Assembly: GCF_900142775.1 (NCBI RefSeq)
Contig: NZ_FRCC01000007.1
Coordinates: 124,001 to 188,000, forward strand
Origin: Flavobacterium flevense
GTDB taxonomy: Bacteria > Bacteroidota > Bacteroidia > Flavobacteriales > Flavobacteriaceae
DNA length: 64,000 nt
Reading direction: 5' to 3'
This document shows positions 37,967-46,140 of the stretch, in pieces. How positions within the stretch are numbered: position 1 is the stretch's first letter; the number at the start of each line of letters is the position of its first letter. The position numbers and the translations under genes are program-made. Below the pieces are notes generated by a model that made no database searches, was not told the DNA's origin, and was given only the letters and a program-made list of their open reading frames with translations.

Positions 37967-39523
37967 ATGAACTATAGAAATATAATTACAATAGCTTCCA
38001 TTTTCTTTTCGTTATTGTCTTGTAGTCAAGATGATAATTACGTTGGAGGTTCTATTTCGGGTGGAGAATCGGAAATAGCCAATATTTTTCCAGTACCGCC
38101 ATCACTATGGATTGGAGGAGGAACTGAGCCGTATTACAGTGCGGGTTATACCGGTGATATTATGCCGTTTTTCGATAATGGAAAATTTCATATTTACTTT
38201 CTCCATGATGCCATAAATAAACCAGCAGGAAAAGGATTTCATGATATTCATGAATTTCAAAGTACTGATTTAGCTCATTTCAGCTACGAAGGACAAGTGA
38301 TTCCTTATGGAACAACTACTGAAGCAGATTTTGGAGTAGGTACAGGTTCTGTTGTTAAAGTTGGTAATCTTTACTACTTTTATTATACAGGTCATAATGG
38401 AATTGCTGCTTTTTTACAATCAAACCCTAGAGAAAGTGTATTATGTGCCACAAGTCCAGATTTAAAAACCTGGACAAAAATACCTTCTTTTAAAATTACA
38501 GCGCCGGCAGGTTATTACGATTTTGATTTTAGAGATCCGCATGTGTTTTATAATGATGAATTGAAAAAATATTCAATGCTGGTTAGTACGCAGACAGATC
38601 CTGGAAGAAAAGCAGTTTTATTACATTTTACAAGTGCTGATCCGGCTTCAGGAAAATGGGATGTTCAAACGCCAATCTATACAACAACTCCTCAGGAGAA
38701 TTATTTAATGATGGAATGTGCTGATGTTTTTAAAATGGGTAATTATTGGTATTTAATGTTTTCTGAAAATTGGAGTGCTACAAAAGGAACACATTACAAA
38801 ATGGCAACCTCTATAAATGGACCTTGGACAACGCCACAAAATGACAGAATTGATGGAGAATATTTTTATGCTGGAAAGACAGCTTCAGATGGAAACAAAA
38901 GATATGTTTTTGGTTGGAATGCAAGAAAAACACCTGAAACGGATTTAGGCAATAAAGATTGGGCTGGAAATATGGTAATTCATGAATTAACACAAAATTC
39001 AGATGGAACTTTAGGAACTCAGTCACCCCAAGCAGTAAAAAGCTTCTTTTCTAAAAACACTAATGTTGAGGTCGATGCTACTTTAGGAGCTGTTACTGTA
39101 AATAATGGTAGTTATAATTTGAGTAGCACTACCGATAAAGCTATGGTAAATTTTAAGCCTGTTGGTAAAAGAGTAAAAATAAATGCTGAGCTTACTTTAA
39201 CGAATACAAGTGGTAGTACTGGATTTGTTTTTCATACAAATAATACTGGAAGTTATTATAAAGTTGTTTTAGATGCTACAAAAAATGCTATTATTGGATA
39301 TAATTCAGCTTCACAGGAAACAACGAGAATGCCATTTGGATTGCAGGCAAACACAAAATACGATGTTGAAATAATTGTCGAAGGCAGTGTGGTGGCGCTT
39401 TATATTAATGGAAAAGTAGCTTTGACTAATCGTGTTTACGGAAGAGATAAGTATAAATGGGGACTTATTTCAGAAGGACAAAATAGTACAGTAACTAATC
39501 TTCAAGTAACTCAACCCGAATAA
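37967..39523 (+). CDS. Divergent GH32-like fructan hydrolase lipoprotein
   Basis: 518 residues, lipobox SLLSCSQ (Cys19). Five-bladed propeller (about 55-330) and C-terminal concanavalin-like sandwich (about 345-515). RDP (FDFRDPHVF) and the acid/base EC motif (MMECADVF) are present, but the canonical WMNDPNG nucleophile block is replaced by YTGDIMPFF, where the Asp may serve as nucleophile. This pattern occurs in a distinct branch of GH32-like proteins, and endo- or transferase action is possible. Twenty bases separate it from both neighbours. Secretion and neighbourhood support a role in fructan breakdown at the surface or in the periplasm. Confidence 0.8.
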   Translation: MNYRNIITIASIFFSLLSCSQDDNYVGGSISGGESEIANIFPVPPSLWIGGGTEPYYSAGYTGDIMPFFDNGKFHIYFLHDAINKPAGKGFHDIHEFQSTDLAHFSYEGQVIPYGTTTEADFGVGTGSVVKVGNLYYFYYTGHNGIAAFLQSNPRESVLCATSPDLKTWTKIPSFKITAPAGYYDFDFRDPHVFYNDELKKYSMLVSTQTDPGRKAVLLHFTSADPASGKWDVQTPIYTTTPQENYLMMECADVFKMGNYWYLMFSENWSATKGTHYKMATSINGPWTTPQNDRIDGEYFYAGKTASDGNKRYVFGWNARKTPETDLGNKDWAGNMVIHELTQNSDGTLGTQSPQAVKSFFSKNTNVEVDATLGAVTVNNGSYNLSSTTDKAMVNFKPVGKRVKINAELTLTNTSGSTGFVFHTNNTGSYYKVVLDATKNAIIGYNSASQETTRMPFGLQANTKYDVEIIVEGSVVALYINGKVALTNRVYGRDKYKWGLISEGQNSTVTNLQVTQPE

Positions 39524-39543
39524 CATTACAAGAAAAGATTACA

Positions 39544-40458
39544 ATGGAAAACGGAAAAAAACTTAAGGCAGTTTGTTTTGGTGAAGTATTATGGGATGTT
39601 TTTCCAACTCATAAGAAGATAGGAGGAGCGCCATTAAATGTGGCGCTTCGATTAAATTCTTTTGGAATTCAAACCACCATCATAAGCAAGGTAGGACTTG
39701 ATGAAAACGGTTCGGATATCAAAGAATTTATTGCAGAACAAAATAATGATATTGATTTTATTCAGGAAGGAGACAATTATAAAACCGGCGTGGTTAATGT
39801 CATGATTAACGAAAAAGGTAATGCCTCTTATGACATTATGTATCCTTCAGCTTGGGATAAAATTCAACTGACTGATGAAATGAAGGAATTAGTTTCAAAA
39901 GCAGATGCATTTGTTTTTGGGAGTTTGATTTGTAGAGACGAAGTGTCAAGAACAACCTTGTACGCTCTTTTGGATATTGCAAAATATAAAATTCTGGATG
40001 CCAATCTAAGAGCTCCATATTATACCACCGAAGTGCTTGTTGAATTAATGTCAAAATCTGATTTTATCAAATTGAATGATGAAGAATTACGAGAAATAAG
40101 TCGTGAATTAGATTCTCCATACAATTCTTTTGAGCAAAATATTAAATTCCTTGCCAAGAAAACAAAGGCTAAACACATTTGTGTGACCAAAGGAGAATTT
40201 GGAGCGGTATTGTATTATGATGAAAAGTTCTATTATAACAGTGGTTACTTTATAAAAGTTGTAGATACAGTAGGTGCCGGAGATTCTTTTTTAGCGTCAT
40301 TAACCATGAAATTACTCAAAGGGAAATCACCTCAAAAAGCATTAAACTATGCATGTGCAGTAGGTGCTTTAGTTGCAGGGCAGGAAGGTGCAAACCCTAA
40401 GATTTCAGATGTTGAAATCAGAAAATTCATGATGCTTAAAGAACCTAAAAGTAAATAA
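39544..40458 (+). CDS. PfkB-family fructokinase
   Basis: Cytoplasmic kinase that would phosphorylate imported fructose to fructose 6-phosphate. 304 residues, no signal. Ribokinase-fold motifs: GGAPLNVALRLNSFG (sugar-binding N-terminal motif, about 27-41), a KLNDEEL segment and the anion-hole signature DTVGAGDSF with catalytic Asp247. It ends the fructan operon and is followed by a terminator at 40612-40638. In B. thetaiotaomicron the corresponding fructokinase also lies in the levan locus. Confidence 0.93.
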   Translation: MENGKKLKAVCFGEVLWDVFPTHKKIGGAPLNVALRLNSFGIQTTIISKVGLDENGSDIKEFIAEQNNDIDFIQEGDNYKTGVVNVMINEKGNASYDIMYPSAWDKIQLTDEMKELVSKADAFVFGSLICRDEVSRTTLYALLDIAKYKILDANLRAPYYTTEVLVELMSKSDFIKLNDEELREISRELDSPYNSFEQNIKFLAKKTKAKHICVTKGEFGAVLYYDEKFYYNSGYFIKVVDTVGAGDSFLASLTMKLLKGKSPQKALNYACAVGALVAGQEGANPKISDVEIRKFMMLKEPKSK

Positions 40459-40611
40459 AAGTTTTAGTAAAGTATTCGTCAAAAAAAATTATCGTCCTCA
40501 ATTCGATTACAGTCCTGGATAAAAGCTTATATTCAGAAAATCAATCACAAGGGATTTCATAATACACTATCGAGAATTTAATGTTAAAAACTAAAGTGTA
40601 AATTATAGTCC

Positions 40612-40638
40612 AAAAGTCTGCAACCACTGCAGGCTTTT
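40612..40638 (+). terminator. Terminator of the fructan operon
   Basis: Stem AAAAGTCTGCA / TGCAGGCTTTT (10 matched pairs plus one G-T) around a 5-base loop, followed by GTTTTAT, 154 bases after the fructokinase stop. Confidence 0.65.
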
Positions 40639-40699
40639 GTTTTATGAGTACAACGATACCTGTTTTGGACTTAATATTACTTAATTTTCTAGATAAAAG

Positions 40700-40730
40700 A
40701 AAGCCTGTAAATCTTGAGTTTACAGGCTTT
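40700..40730 (-). terminator. Displaced original ssrA terminator
   Basis: Perfect 12-bp stem AAAGCCTGTAAA / TTTACAGGCTTT with a 7-base loop, immediately left of attL. On the minus strand it follows the 13-bp fragment of tmRNA 3' end and has a T-rich tail. The same geometry (about 13-bp stem, 7-base loop, a few bases from GTGGAG) is found next to intact tmRNA at 63270-63302. I infer this copy ended tmRNA before the element inserted. Confidence 0.7.
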
Positions 40731-40733
40731 TCT

Positions 40734-40746
40734 GTGGAGTCGCCGG
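40734..40746. repeat. attL core of the ssrA-integrated element
   Basis: GTGGAGTCGCCGG, identical to 63305-63317 where it is the 3' end of tmRNA. To the right the sequence diverges (TTATTGAATC against GAATCGAACC), so this is the truncated, element-side copy. Confidence 0.85.
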
Positions 40747-40801
40747 TTATTGAATCTTTTGTTTGTTGCTGTTTTTGTTTTGTGTATTTATACCATTTTT
40801 G

Positions 40802-40833
40802 TTTTGATTTATAGGCTATTTTATATATTTTTG
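40802..40833 (+). promoter_or_regulatory. Integrase promoter
   Basis: TTTTG (40802-40806), 19 bases, then TATTTTTG (40826-40833) fit the Flavobacterium consensus TTG-N17-23-TAnnTTTG. Transcription would start near 40840, upstream of the tandem TTGTCAACT repeats (40866-40885), so bound integrase could repress its own gene. Confidence 0.65.
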
Positions 40834-40860
40834 TTTTTCAAATATATAGTGATATATAAC

Positions 40861-40885
40861 ATTATTGTCAACTAAATTGTCAACT
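40861..40885. repeat. Left arm-type repeat, probable integrase binding site
   Basis: 25-bp sequence, exactly repeated at 63237-63261, made of ATTA plus two TTGTCAACT units separated by AAA. Position just inside the element end fits an integrase arm site. Confidence 0.75.
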
Positions 40886-40887
40886 GA

Positions 40888-42144
40888 ATGAAATATACTT
40901 TTAATCTTAAAGAGCCAAAGAGTGATAAAGAAACCTTGATTTTATTTTCATGCTATTTTAAGAATGAAAATAAAAAATTTGTCTTTTCAACGGGAGAAAA
41001 AATTCTTCCTGAAAATTGGGATTTCGAAAACAGATTTCCATATCTAAATGGCAAAAAGAAATCAAAATTTGTTCAAAGTATAAAACTTCAGTTGAATCGT
41101 TATTCCGATTTATTCTTAGAAACGGAAAGTTTGTACAAAAGAATAAATGAGCCTTTTACTTCAAAGAATCTAAAAAAGGTTTTCGATGAAGAGTTTAAAA
41201 AAGCTCCGTCTGGAAAGAATATCTTTTTTGACGCATACGATGAATTTACTTCCGAAAAGCAAAAGGGTAAAGAATGGTCAGTGTCAACAATTAAGAGGTA
41301 TAAAAATATCAGGAATATTCTAGAAAATTTTGAAACAACTAAGAAATTCAAATTAACATTCAGTAAGATTGATGAAGTATTCCATCGTGAATTTACTTCC
41401 TATTGCATGGATGATTTAAAGCATATAAATAATACTTATGCTAGAAATTTAGGACTTTTCAAAACTTTTATGTTTTGGGCTAGAAAAAATAAGTTTACAT
41501 ATAATGATACATTTGTTCAGTTTAAAAAAGTTGAGAGAGTAATAACCAATCAAATTGCATTAACAATAGAAGATTTGAATAAGTTGATGCAACATGAGTT
41601 TAAAAATGTGAAACACGAAAGAGTACGTGATGTTTTTGTTTTTGCATGTGTTACTGGAATGAGATTTGGAGAATTATCTTTAATAAGAAGAAGTAATGTA
41701 AATAATGAATTTATATTACTTAAAGAAGAAAAGGATGAAACCAAAGAAACTAGAGAAATTCCTTTGACTAATATTTCTAGATACATTTTATTAAAATATG
41801 ATTATAGGCTGCCATTAATTGCTAATCAAAAACAGAATAAATATATAAAAGAAGTATTTCAAGAAATGGAATACAATAATAAAGTTCAAAAAGTTACTAC
41901 AAAAGGGAAAGAAAATATTAAAGAAGAAATGTTCTTTTATGATAGAATAAGCACTCATACAGCACGTAGAACTTTTATTACAATGATGAAACGTCAAGGT
42001 AAAAGTGACAAATTAATTGCATCCATAACTGGTCATAATGATATGAAAACTCTTAATCAGTATTATCAGATTAGTGAGCCGGAGAAAAGAGAAGCAATGG
42101 ATGAAGTATTTAATCTAAGTATTCCGTTGAAAAAAATTATATAA
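40888..42144 (+). CDS. int: Tyrosine recombinase (integrase) of the ssrA element
   Basis: Site-specific recombinase that should integrate and excise the element at the tmRNA 3' end. 418 residues. N-terminal arm-binding domain (about 1-100), SAM-like core-binding domain (about 105-205) and catalytic domain (about 215-410) with TGMRFGEL (Arg259), HTARR (His357, Arg360), ITGH (His383) and QYY (Tyr392 or Tyr393 as nucleophile). This is the common Bacteroidota clade of integrases. It reads inward from attL, 141 bases from the core, with an own promoter at 40802-40833. Confidence 0.95.
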   Translation: MKYTFNLKEPKSDKETLILFSCYFKNENKKFVFSTGEKILPENWDFENRFPYLNGKKKSKFVQSIKLQLNRYSDLFLETESLYKRINEPFTSKNLKKVFDEEFKKAPSGKNIFFDAYDEFTSEKQKGKEWSVSTIKRYKNIRNILENFETTKKFKLTFSKIDEVFHREFTSYCMDDLKHINNTYARNLGLFKTFMFWARKNKFTYNDTFVQFKKVERVITNQIALTIEDLNKLMQHEFKNVKHERVRDVFVFACVTGMRFGELSLIRRSNVNNEFILLKEEKDETKETREIPLTNISRYILLKYDYRLPLIANQKQNKYIKEVFQEMEYNNKVQKVTTKGKENIKEEMFFYDRISTHTARRTFITMMKRQGKSDKLIASITGHNDMKTLNQYYQISEPEKREAMDEVFNLSIPLKKII

Positions 42145-42164
42145 AATTTTTAATCGTTTAAAAT

Positions 42165-42950
42165 ATGATTAACAAAGTTAAACAGTTGGTAGAAAAATTT
42201 CAAAATCAAATACATCAAAATCAAAAGTTATTATTTAAAAATAAATATAGAGAAGCAATAGAATTTTTAAATACAGATTTTAAATTTGATGAGCGTAAAT
42301 TAACTACTAATCTTGAACAAATAGAGAAATTTACTACTGAATATCGTTTTTTTGTTAATATAAAAAATATTTATTTTTCTTTTAATGAACCTTGTTTTAA
42401 AGAGCAGGACTTAATCTCTAAGGAAATAAGTGATTATTTAGATAATATATACTTAGACGAAAGAAATGGCGAAAGAGAAAAAGGAACATATATTGATGAA
42501 AAGCAAAAAATAATTACTGATTATCATGATTTTATAATTGAATTAGAAACCTTAAAGTTAAGTCTAGAAATTGATAAAAAAAATGAAAACATTAAAGTAC
42601 CAGAATTGGAGTCTTTTTTCAAGAAAAAAGAGAATTACGAAAAGCTTTTAAAATGTTTAATCGATAATGAAGTCATAGATGATAATTTTAAATTATTACC
42701 CCAAATTCTAAGACAGGATATAATTGCAATTTTTTGTCTATTGTACAAATATAATTATATACAGATAAATAGAAATCAAAATAAATTATGTGATGCTTTA
42801 AGTTTCTTTTGTGGTGAAAAAATTGACGAGGGAAAGTTCTCAAAAATGAAGAAAGAAGTTGAAAACGAGAATAATTATAAAACACCTTTATCAAACTATA
42901 CAAAAAACATTCTCCGAAAGTATGAATATATACATGATTATATAAAATAG
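42165..42950 (+). CDS. Unrecognised element backbone protein
   Basis: 261 residues, cytoplasmic, Lys/Glu/Asn-rich and largely helical, starting 20 bases after the integrase and probably cotranscribed with it. The C-terminal third (LPQILRQDIIAIFCLLYKYNYIQ ... KLCDALSFFCGEKI) looks like a compact helical domain of the kind seen in proteins next to integrases in Bacteroidota elements. I cannot assign a family. A regulator or excision accessory factor would fit the position, but nothing in the sequence proves it. Confidence 0.7.
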   Translation: MINKVKQLVEKFQNQIHQNQKLLFKNKYREAIEFLNTDFKFDERKLTTNLEQIEKFTTEYRFFVNIKNIYFSFNEPCFKEQDLISKEISDYLDNIYLDERNGEREKGTYIDEKQKIITDYHDFIIELETLKLSLEIDKKNENIKVPELESFFKKKENYEKLLKCLIDNEVIDDNFKLLPQILRQDIIAIFCLLYKYNYIQINRNQNKLCDALSFFCGEKIDEGKFSKMKKEVENENNYKTPLSNYTKNILRKYEYIHDYIK

Positions 42951-42961
42951 CATATTTTGCA

Positions 42962-42973
42962 GTCAATATTGAC
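42962..42973. promoter_or_regulatory. Palindrome in front of the HTH gene
   Basis: GTCAATATTGAC is a perfect 12-bp palindrome, about 55 bases upstream of the HTH gene start and followed at 42996-43003 by TAATCTTG, a one-mismatch -7 box. It could be an operator for the HTH protein. Confidence 0.4.
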
Positions 42974-43026
42974 TAATATTGCCTAATAGCAGTGGTAATC
43001 TTGCATAACATTTAAAAATTAAAATT

Positions 43027-43308
43027 ATGCAAAATCCATTTGAATCAATTCAATCCGAATTAAAAGAGATTAAGGTTTTGGTTACCCAATTGCTAGAACC
43101 AAAAGATGATTTATCACAAAAGATGTATACGATAAATGAAGCAGCTAAAATACAACGCTGTTCTCGACAAACTATAAAAAATCGTATTAATTCTGGTTTT
43201 ATCAAGGCTTCTCGTAAAGGTAAAAACGGAAATTATTTAATAAAGCATCATGAATTATTTAATTCATTAGATGAAGTAAAATCCCTGAAATATAAAAGAC
43301 AAGCATAG
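43027..43308 (+). CDS. HTH (excisionase/MerR-like, HTH_17) DNA-binding protein
   Basis: 93 residues. A short coiled N-terminus (about 1-30) precedes a winged-helix excisionase-type domain (about 33-78): MYTINEAAKIQRCSRQTIKN then RINSGFIKASRKG and a wing. Such proteins bend DNA with the integrase or regulate replication genes in Bacteroidota elements. The stem of its own terminator overlaps the last codons. Confidence 0.85.
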   Translation: MQNPFESIQSELKEIKVLVTQLLEPKDDLSQKMYTINEAAKIQRCSRQTIKNRINSGFIKASRKGKNGNYLIKHHELFNSLDEVKSLKYKRQA

Positions 43309-43335
43309 AAACTGGAACTTCTAAGCTTGTCTTTT
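43294..43335 (+). terminator. Terminator overlapping the end of the HTH gene
   Basis: AAAAGACAAGC (43294-43304) pairs perfectly with GCTTGTCTTTT (43325-43335) over a 20-base loop, followed by TATTT. The left arm is inside the last codons of the HTH gene. Confidence 0.7.
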
Positions 43336-43364
43336 TATTTACTAATCTAATGTATCCCGCAAAG

Positions 43365-43387
43365 ATACAATAAAATCTTTATTGTAT
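43365..43387 (+). promoter_or_regulatory. Hairpin covering the start region of the replication ATPase
   Basis: ATACAATAAA (43365-43374) and TTTATTGTAT (43378-43387) form a perfect 10-bp stem with a 3-base loop, ending one base before the ATG at 43389. It would hide the ribosome entry region in RNA, or serve as a DNA operator for a repressor. Confidence 0.5.
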
Positions 43388-43388
43388 A

Positions 43389-45257
43389 ATGAAAATTGCA
43401 ATCGACAATGACGTGTCTACGAGCTTGCATGCTCACTCTTCAAATAAAAAACAGAAAAAAGAAGAGGATGAATCTATTTATGATAATTTACCAAATAATA
43501 TAACAGCGCATCCTAAAGATATTGAAAGTGATATTCGAAAGTACAAGATTTTCATGTCTGATAACAAAATCTTTATTCGAAGAAAGAAAGAAAAAGATGG
43601 TGATGAGTCTTTCTATTTTCAGCAAATTTCGAATTTTGAAATTAAGATTTTACAGCATATTCAGGATGAAAAATTCCCTATCAAATTATTGAAGATTAAG
43701 AATGTTTCTAATCTTGAAAAGATTTTTGATATTCCATCAGATTTATTTAATACTCTATCTAGTTTCGAAAATAGCATTGCTCGACAAGGAAACTACTTAT
43801 TTATGGGTAGTGCTTTAGACTTTAAGATGTTAAAGGCTTACTTGTTCGATAAAATGGGACATGGTCACAAGATTGATAGTTTAGGATATCAAATAGGGTT
43901 CCAGTTTTGGCTTTGGAATAATAAAGTCAACCTTTTAGATGGTGGTAGCTTAGCAATAGATGAAAACGGCATATTTACACATGGTGGCAAGTCGTTTTAT
44001 GTGCCGTCAGCTAATAAAATCTACATTAACAATATGTCTGCTTATTTGAGTCAAAAGAAAATGATATCTATTAAGTCTGATGTGACTATGGATATGTATT
44101 TACAGATGATGATGGAAGTGCATAAGGACTATGCAATCTCAGCTATTTTATTTACCATAAGTAGTTTGTTTCAGGACATCATTGTCAATGAAATAGGAAA
44201 CTTTCCAATTCTGTTTTTATACGGTCCAGGATCTAGTGGAAAAGATCAGTTGGCAGAATGCTGTCAAAGTTTTTTTGGAATACCACAATCTGCAATAAAT
44301 CTTGAAGGAGGTGCTTCTACATTAAAAGGGCAAATAAGGAAATTTGCTCAATTTACCAATATCATTTGTCATCTTTCGGAATATAAAAGAGGGGATAGTA
44401 AGTTGGATGGAACCATCAAGGGGTTTTGGGATCGAAGAGGTTATGAATTCGGAACTATTGAAAGCAAAGTAAGTACAGATACCGTCCCTATTTTGTCTTC
44501 TACATTATTAACTGGAAATGAATATCCCGAGTCTGAGGCGTTAATTTCACGTTTGCTCTGGCTAGAGTTTCAATCGAAAACTTTTACGCTTGAAGAGACG
44601 AAAAAGTACGATATACTAAAAGACTACACCAAAAAAGGAGTCAGCTATCTTACGGACTCGCTATTAATCCATCGCAAACTTATTGAAACAAATTTTAAAA
44701 GTAAATTCAGACATACCAAAGAAAATTTTATTAACCAATTTGAAGTTAAGCATACTCGTGTAATTAGTAATCTAGCTGTTTTAGGAGCAACATATGCTAT
44801 TTTTAAAGATGTAATTTCATTTCCATTTACTTATAATGAAATGATTAAGCATTTTGAAAAGTGCACTGATAACCAAACTCGAAAATTAAATTCATCTAGT
44901 ATTGGAACTAAATTCTGGGACTGTTTTCTAGCTTCAATGCGTGGTAATAAAGACGATAGAATTGTCGTTTTTAGGGACTTGCGTTTGGACGGTAATAGAC
45001 TTTCATTTCAATTTACTTCTTGCTACAACAAAATACAACGACAGTGGATGTTGCAATATAGGGAAACCGCTCCCAGCAAAGTTGTTCTACAAGATTTCAT
45101 CAAAAAAGATGCTTGCTTTCAAAAAGAAGTAAGCAGTATTAAATATGAAAAGGGTAAAAACGCAAGAAACACCTCTGGTTATCAGGTAGATGTCTCTAAG
45201 TTGCTAATTCAAGATGAAATAATCAATGCCATTGAATGGCAGATTTGTGAACAATAA
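43389..45257 (+). CDS. DUF927/SF3-helicase-like replication protein
   Basis: 622 residues. A variable N-terminus (about 1-60) is followed by a region up to about 230 with no motif I recognise, then a P-loop ATPase: LYGPGSSGKDQL with Walker A Gly279-Lys285 (the usual GK followed by Asp), a Walker-B-like region near IICHLSEYKRG, a sensor-like LLTGNEYPE and a probable arginine finger near ALISRLLWLEF. The layout resembles the DUF927 group of primase-helicase derivatives found in plasmids and mobile elements. It probably unwinds or replicates the excised circle from the iteron-like region just downstream. A primase domain is not evident. Confidence 0.75.
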   Translation: MKIAIDNDVSTSLHAHSSNKKQKKEEDESIYDNLPNNITAHPKDIESDIRKYKIFMSDNKIFIRRKKEKDGDESFYFQQISNFEIKILQHIQDEKFPIKLLKIKNVSNLEKIFDIPSDLFNTLSSFENSIARQGNYLFMGSALDFKMLKAYLFDKMGHGHKIDSLGYQIGFQFWLWNNKVNLLDGGSLAIDENGIFTHGGKSFYVPSANKIYINNMSAYLSQKKMISIKSDVTMDMYLQMMMEVHKDYAISAILFTISSLFQDIIVNEIGNFPILFLYGPGSSGKDQLAECCQSFFGIPQSAINLEGGASTLKGQIRKFAQFTNIICHLSEYKRGDSKLDGTIKGFWDRRGYEFGTIESKVSTDTVPILSSTLLTGNEYPESEALISRLLWLEFQSKTFTLEETKKYDILKDYTKKGVSYLTDSLLIHRKLIETNFKSKFRHTKENFINQFEVKHTRVISNLAVLGATYAIFKDVISFPFTYNEMIKHFEKCTDNQTRKLNSSSIGTKFWDCFLASMRGNKDDRIVVFRDLRLDGNRLSFQFTSCYNKIQRQWMLQYRETAPSKVVLQDFIKKDACFQKEVSSIKYEKGKNARNTSGYQVDVSKLLIQDEIINAIEWQICEQ

Positions 45258-45634
45258 CATCTCCTTTAATACGATATTGGTTTCCTACCTCTCCTACACT
45301 TATTTAAATTATTAATTATCAGTTGTTTAATGGCTTAAAGTAGTAGGAAACATAGTAGGAAGTAGTAGGAAGGTGTAGGAAATGAAAAAATGGCTTCCGA
45401 CACCTTCCTACGCAAACCTACGCTTTTTAGCCTTTTTTATTTTTTATGTTATTGATAATTAGTAGAGTAGGAAGTGTCGGAAGGGTAGGAAGTGATTTTG
45501 TATTAAAGAGCTATAGATAATTACTTATCATAAAGAGAAGATTCAAGAAATGACTGGTTTTTTATTCCCTTTTGTTTAAAATAGAAAGAAAAATAAACAA
45601 AAGGGTAATAAATTTTTTTTTCGGAAGCTACATA
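45258..45634. other. Iteron-like region, possible replication origin
   Basis: No gene. Between 45281 and 45492 the heptamer TAGGAA(G/A) or its complement appears at 45281, 45344, 45356, 45366, 45376, 45404, 45468 and 45486. CTTCCGACACCTTCCTAC (45394-45411) and GTAGGAAGTGTCGGAAG (45467-45483) are inverted copies differing by one base. Repeats of this kind bind replication initiators. The adjoining DUF927-like gene and the AT-rich DNA at 45540-45620 support an origin; this is inference. Confidence 0.6.
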
Positions 45635-45696
45635 GCAAGGTGTGTTTAGTGAATCTTTAAACTTTGGTAAGTTTATTATTCACAAAACCTCCTTGC
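45635..45696. other. Nested palindrome, candidate oriT
   Basis: Three nested inverted repeats share one centre: GCAAGG (45635-45640) with CCTTGC (45691-45696), GTGAAT (45649-45654) with ATTCAC (45678-45683), and AAACTT (45659-45664) with AAGTTT (45669-45674). It lies 60 bases upstream of mobC-mobB. Position and structure are those of a transfer origin; the nick site cannot be placed. Confidence 0.65.
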
Positions 45697-45756
45697 CCTA
45701 CCGGGAATGAAATACTCCGAAGTCGTATTTCTAAAAAAAAAACAAAATTATATTTT

Positions 45757-46140
45757 ATGAAAAATCAAAATAAAGGAGGAAGACCCAAAGTAGAAGATAA
45801 AAGAAAAATTGGAAAAACAATTTGGTTTACAGAATCCGAAAATAAAATTCTAACTACTCTTTTAACCGAGGGAGAATATCAAAGTTATAACGAACTAATT
45901 AGAGATATCGTAATCAATAAAAAATACCAAGTTATCAGTCTGGATTCTGATAGTCGAATTCAAAAAAATATTTTGATTGAACAAACCAGGAGAATTGGAA
46001 ACAACTTCAATCAATTAATTAAACATTTCAATGAAAAAAAACTGGATCATTTTACAAAAGAAGAAATTTTAGCACTACTAAAGCTTCTAAATGATATCAA
46101 GATTATTTATGAGCGAATTCAAAAAACAATTAAAGAATGA
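45757..46140 (+). CDS. mobC: MobC-like relaxosome accessory protein
   Basis: 127 residues from ATG 45757; the frame is open from 45664, but the upstream part runs through the oriT-like structure and lacks a protein-like composition. A basic N-terminus (KNQNKGGRPKVEDKRK) leads into a ribbon-helix-helix-like stretch (IGKTIWFTESENKIL) and a helical MobC domain ending LNDIKIIYERIQ. MobC proteins bind oriT and help the relaxase nick. It overlaps mobB by 4 bases (ATGA), indicating translational coupling. Confidence 0.85.
   Translation: MKNQNKGGRPKVEDKRKIGKTIWFTESENKILTTLLTEGEYQSYNELIRDIVINKKYQVISLDSDSRIQKNILIEQTRRIGNNFNQLIKHFNEKKLDHFTKEEILALLKLLNDIKIIYERIQKTIKE

Noticed and set aside
45281..45492. 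Repeated TAGGAA units as a CRISPR array
   Set aside because: Units are only 7-8 bases, occur in both orientations and with irregular spacing, and no cas gene is present.
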